Positions 37,485 through 39,175 of a DNA stretch of 39,175 nt are shown piece after piece. The position numbers and the translations under genes are program-made. Numbering within the stretch: position 1 is the stretch's first letter; each line of letters begins with the position of its first letter. The notes under the pieces are model-generated. The model did not search any database. It saw only the letters and a list, made by a program, of their open reading frames with translations, and was not told the origin of the DNA. The DNA comes from Streptomyces sp. AW19M42 (lineage in GTDB: Bacteria; Actinomycetota; Actinomycetes; Streptomycetales; Streptomycetaceae), in assembly GCA_000470535.1 (NCBI GenBank), contig CBRG010000204.1, positions 1 through 39,175 of the forward strand, written 5' to 3'.

Positions 37485-38999
37485 TCAGGCCCGTACCGGA
37501 TCGGACTCCTCCACCGGGTGCGGCTGCGGAACGCCCCGGCGGTAGAGGATCACCGTGACCAGGAGTCCGACGGCGAAGAAGCCGGCGGACCACCAGTACG
37601 CGGTGGAGTAGCTCTCCAGCTGGGACTGGGCGATCGCGGCCGAGGTCGGGCGGCGGCCGACCAGGTAGCTGGTTGCCGCACTGGTGGCGAGGGTGTTCAG
37701 CAGAGCCGTACCGATGGAGCCGCCCACCTGCTGGCTGGTGTTGACCATCGCGGAGGCCACCCCGGCGTCCCGGGCAGAGACCCCGGCGGTGGCCAGGTTC
37801 ATCGCCGTGGCGAAGACCATGCCGAGGCCGAGGCCCAGGCAGATCAGCGGGGGCAGCACATGGGCGGCATAGGTGCTGTTCAGGTCCAGGGCGGTCAGCC
37901 ACACCATGCCGGCCGCCGCGAGACCCATGCCGAGCGGCACGATCGGTTTGGCGCCGAGCCTCGGCACCAGGACGTTCGTCGTCGTCACGGACGTCACGAT
38001 CATGACGGCGATCATCGGCAGGAACGCCAGGCCCGTGCTGACCGGCGAGTAGAACAGGCTCTTCTGCAGGAAGTACGTGAGGAACAGGAACACCCCGAAC
38101 AGGCCGCCGCCGGAGATGAACATCGCGAGGAACGACGCCGCCCGGTCCCGGTCGAGCACCACCCGCATCGGCAGCAGCGGATGCGCGGCCCTTGTCTGCC
38201 ACCACGCGAACGCGGCGACGAGCACCGCACCGGCCACCAGGAACCCCCAGACGTCCGGCGAACTCCACGCATGCGTCTCCGCCCTGGAGAATCCGAACAC
38301 GATGCAGAAGAGGCCCGCCGAGACCAGCACGGTCCCCGGGATGTCGAGCTTCGGGCGGTCGACCGGCGCCCCGGCGGTGAGCAGCCGCCAGCCGCCGAGG
38401 AACGCGACGGCCGCGAACAGCAGGTTCACGTACAGGCACCAGCGCCAGTCCAGGTACTCGGTGAGCACCCCCCCGAGCAGCAGCCCCACCGCGCCGCCCG
38501 CCCCCGCGATGGCCCCGTAGATACCGAAGGCCTTGGCCCGCTCCTTGGGAACGGTGAACGTGGTGGTGAGCAGGGAGAGCGCGGCCGGGGCCAGCAGCGC
38601 GCCGAACATGCCCTGGAGGGCGCGGGCCAGCACCAGGATCTCGAAACTCGGGGCGGCGCCGCCGATCGCGGAGGCCACCGCGAAGCCGACCAGTCCGATC
38701 AGGAACACCACCCGGCGGCCGACCAGGTCCGCGATCCGGCCGCCGAGCAGCAGCAGCGAGCCGAAGGCGAGGGCGTACGCCGTCACGATCCACTGCCGGT
38801 TGCCGTCGCTGAAGTCGAGGTCCTGCTGGGCGGAGGGCAGCGCGATGTTCACGATCGTCGCGTCGAGCACCACCATCAGCTGGGCGAGCCCGATCACCCC
38901 CAGCACCCACCACCGGTGGGACGGACCGCGTCCCTCCCCGTTCCTGCCCTTCTCGACGTTCTCGGCAGGTTCCCGTGGCTCACGCGCGTGTCGGGCCAT
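37485..38999 (-). CDS. MFS drug-efflux transporter, DHA2 family (14 TM)
   Basis: A 504-residue proton-coupled exporter. ATG 38999, with GGGAG upstream, is used; an ATG at 39026 is possible. VIGLAQLMVVLDATIVNIALPSAQQDL is the DHA2 motif D1, LLLLGGRIADLVGRRVVFLIG motif A, LVLARALQGMFGALLAPAALSLL motif B and AIAGAGGAVGLLLGGVLTEYLDWRWCLYVNL motif C, followed by eight or so more helices. It should export toxic or antibiotic-like compounds. It is convergent with the nitroreductase gene, 10 bases away. Its promoter region holds a 12-bp palindrome. Confidence 0.92.
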   Translation of the reverse strand: MARHAREPREPAENVEKGRNGEGRGPSHRWWVLGVIGLAQLMVVLDATIVNIALPSAQQDLDFSDGNRQWIVTAYALAFGSLLLLGGRIADLVGRRVVFLIGLVGFAVASAIGGAAPSFEILVLARALQGMFGALLAPAALSLLTTTFTVPKERAKAFGIYGAIAGAGGAVGLLLGGVLTEYLDWRWCLYVNLLFAAVAFLGGWRLLTAGAPVDRPKLDIPGTVLVSAGLFCIVFGFSRAETHAWSSPDVWGFLVAGAVLVAAFAWWQTRAAHPLLPMRVVLDRDRAASFLAMFISGGGLFGVFLFLTYFLQKSLFYSPVSTGLAFLPMIAVMIVTSVTTTNVLVPRLGAKPIVPLGMGLAAAGMVWLTALDLNSTYAAHVLPPLICLGLGLGMVFATAMNLATAGVSARDAGVASAMVNTSQQVGGSIGTALLNTLATSAATSYLVGRRPTSAAIAQSQLESYSTAYWWSAGFFAVGLLVTVILYRRGVPQPHPVEESDPVRA

Positions 39000-39047
39000 G
39001 GTGCGGATCTCCCTCGTTGCGCACACCGCCGGATCCCCCGACTGATC

Positions 39048-39081
39048 ACGCTAGGCGGAGGTCGGCCCACCCGCATGCGGG
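39048..39081 (-). promoter_or_regulatory. Promoter and palindrome upstream of the MFS gene
   Basis: On the minus strand TAGCGT (39048-39053) may be the -10, with a leader of about 40 bases. The perfect palindrome CCCGCATGCGGG (39070-39081) lies where the -35 should be, so a regulator bound there would block the promoter. Confidence 0.4.
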
Positions 39082-39175
39082 GAGCGTCGCCATGGCCCGT
39101 CCTGCCCGGTCCCGGCAGGATGAGGGGCGGCCGGCGGCCAGGCGGTGGGCAGCCGCCGGTCGGGCGACAGGCGGG

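Overview
The window is high-GC actinobacterial DNA that reads as Streptomyces chromosome. Codons are strongly GC-biased at the third position, GTG starts are common, and 4-base ATGA/GTGA stop-start overlaps are frequent. Several genes are apparently leaderless, with a -10 hexamer 6-7 bases before the start codon. There is no rRNA, tRNA, integrase, transposase or CRISPR. It looks like ordinary chromosome carrying several accessory modules.

Layout. 1-2.8 kb: a GNAT acetyltransferase cut by the window edge, a secreted PGRP-type amidase, and a fluoride-exporter operon (FluC, DUF190, FluC). 2.8-5.8 kb: a cold-response block on the minus strand (CspA-like protein, DEAD-box RNA helicase, small conserved protein) with long leaders and clear hairpins. 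5.8-14.7 kb: an alpha-mannoside uptake and degradation locus (lipoprotein binding protein, two ABC permeases, a GH5-like hydrolase, a GH38 alpha-mannosidase) facing a LacI repressor across an operator-rich gap. No ATPase is encoded there. 14.7-18.8 kb: a leaderless MerR regulator; a gene-free interval that appears to encode a roughly 220-nt small RNA (operator-like palindrome, -35/-10, 5' hairpin, five 13-nt repeats, terminator with six T); then a four-gene module of XRE regulator, ImmA/IrrE metalloprotease, seven-TM MAB_1171c-type protein and PAP2-like membrane protein.

18.9-27.6 kb: a glycan or envelope cluster arranged around a two-component system. It has a sugar-nucleotide epimerase, histidine kinase and OmpR-type regulator, GT2 glycosyltransferase, DUF2064/TIGR04282 protein, methyltransferase, a cytochrome-b561/molybdopterin oxidoreductase with a small membrane partner, and a large polytopic membrane protein. 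Several of these genes share a TAG(C/G)GT -10 box placed 7 bases from the start codon. 27.7-31.6 kb: a two-domain GNAT, a YunG-like protein, a PAS-GAF-SpoIIE phosphatase and an alpha/beta hydrolase. 31.7-36.3 kb: a peroxiredoxin, an NfeD/flotillin pair, and a cation/proton antiporter with its RCK_C regulator. 36.3-39.2 kb: a MarR repressor divergent from an F420-type nitroreductase across a 29-bp palindrome, then a DHA2 drug-efflux MFS transporter.

The least explained parts are the small-RNA candidate at about 15300-15521 and the XRE/ImmA/7TM/PAP2 module beside it. Next are the two-component/glycan/molybdoenzyme cluster and the hairpin that overlaps the ribosome binding site of the DEAD-box helicase.
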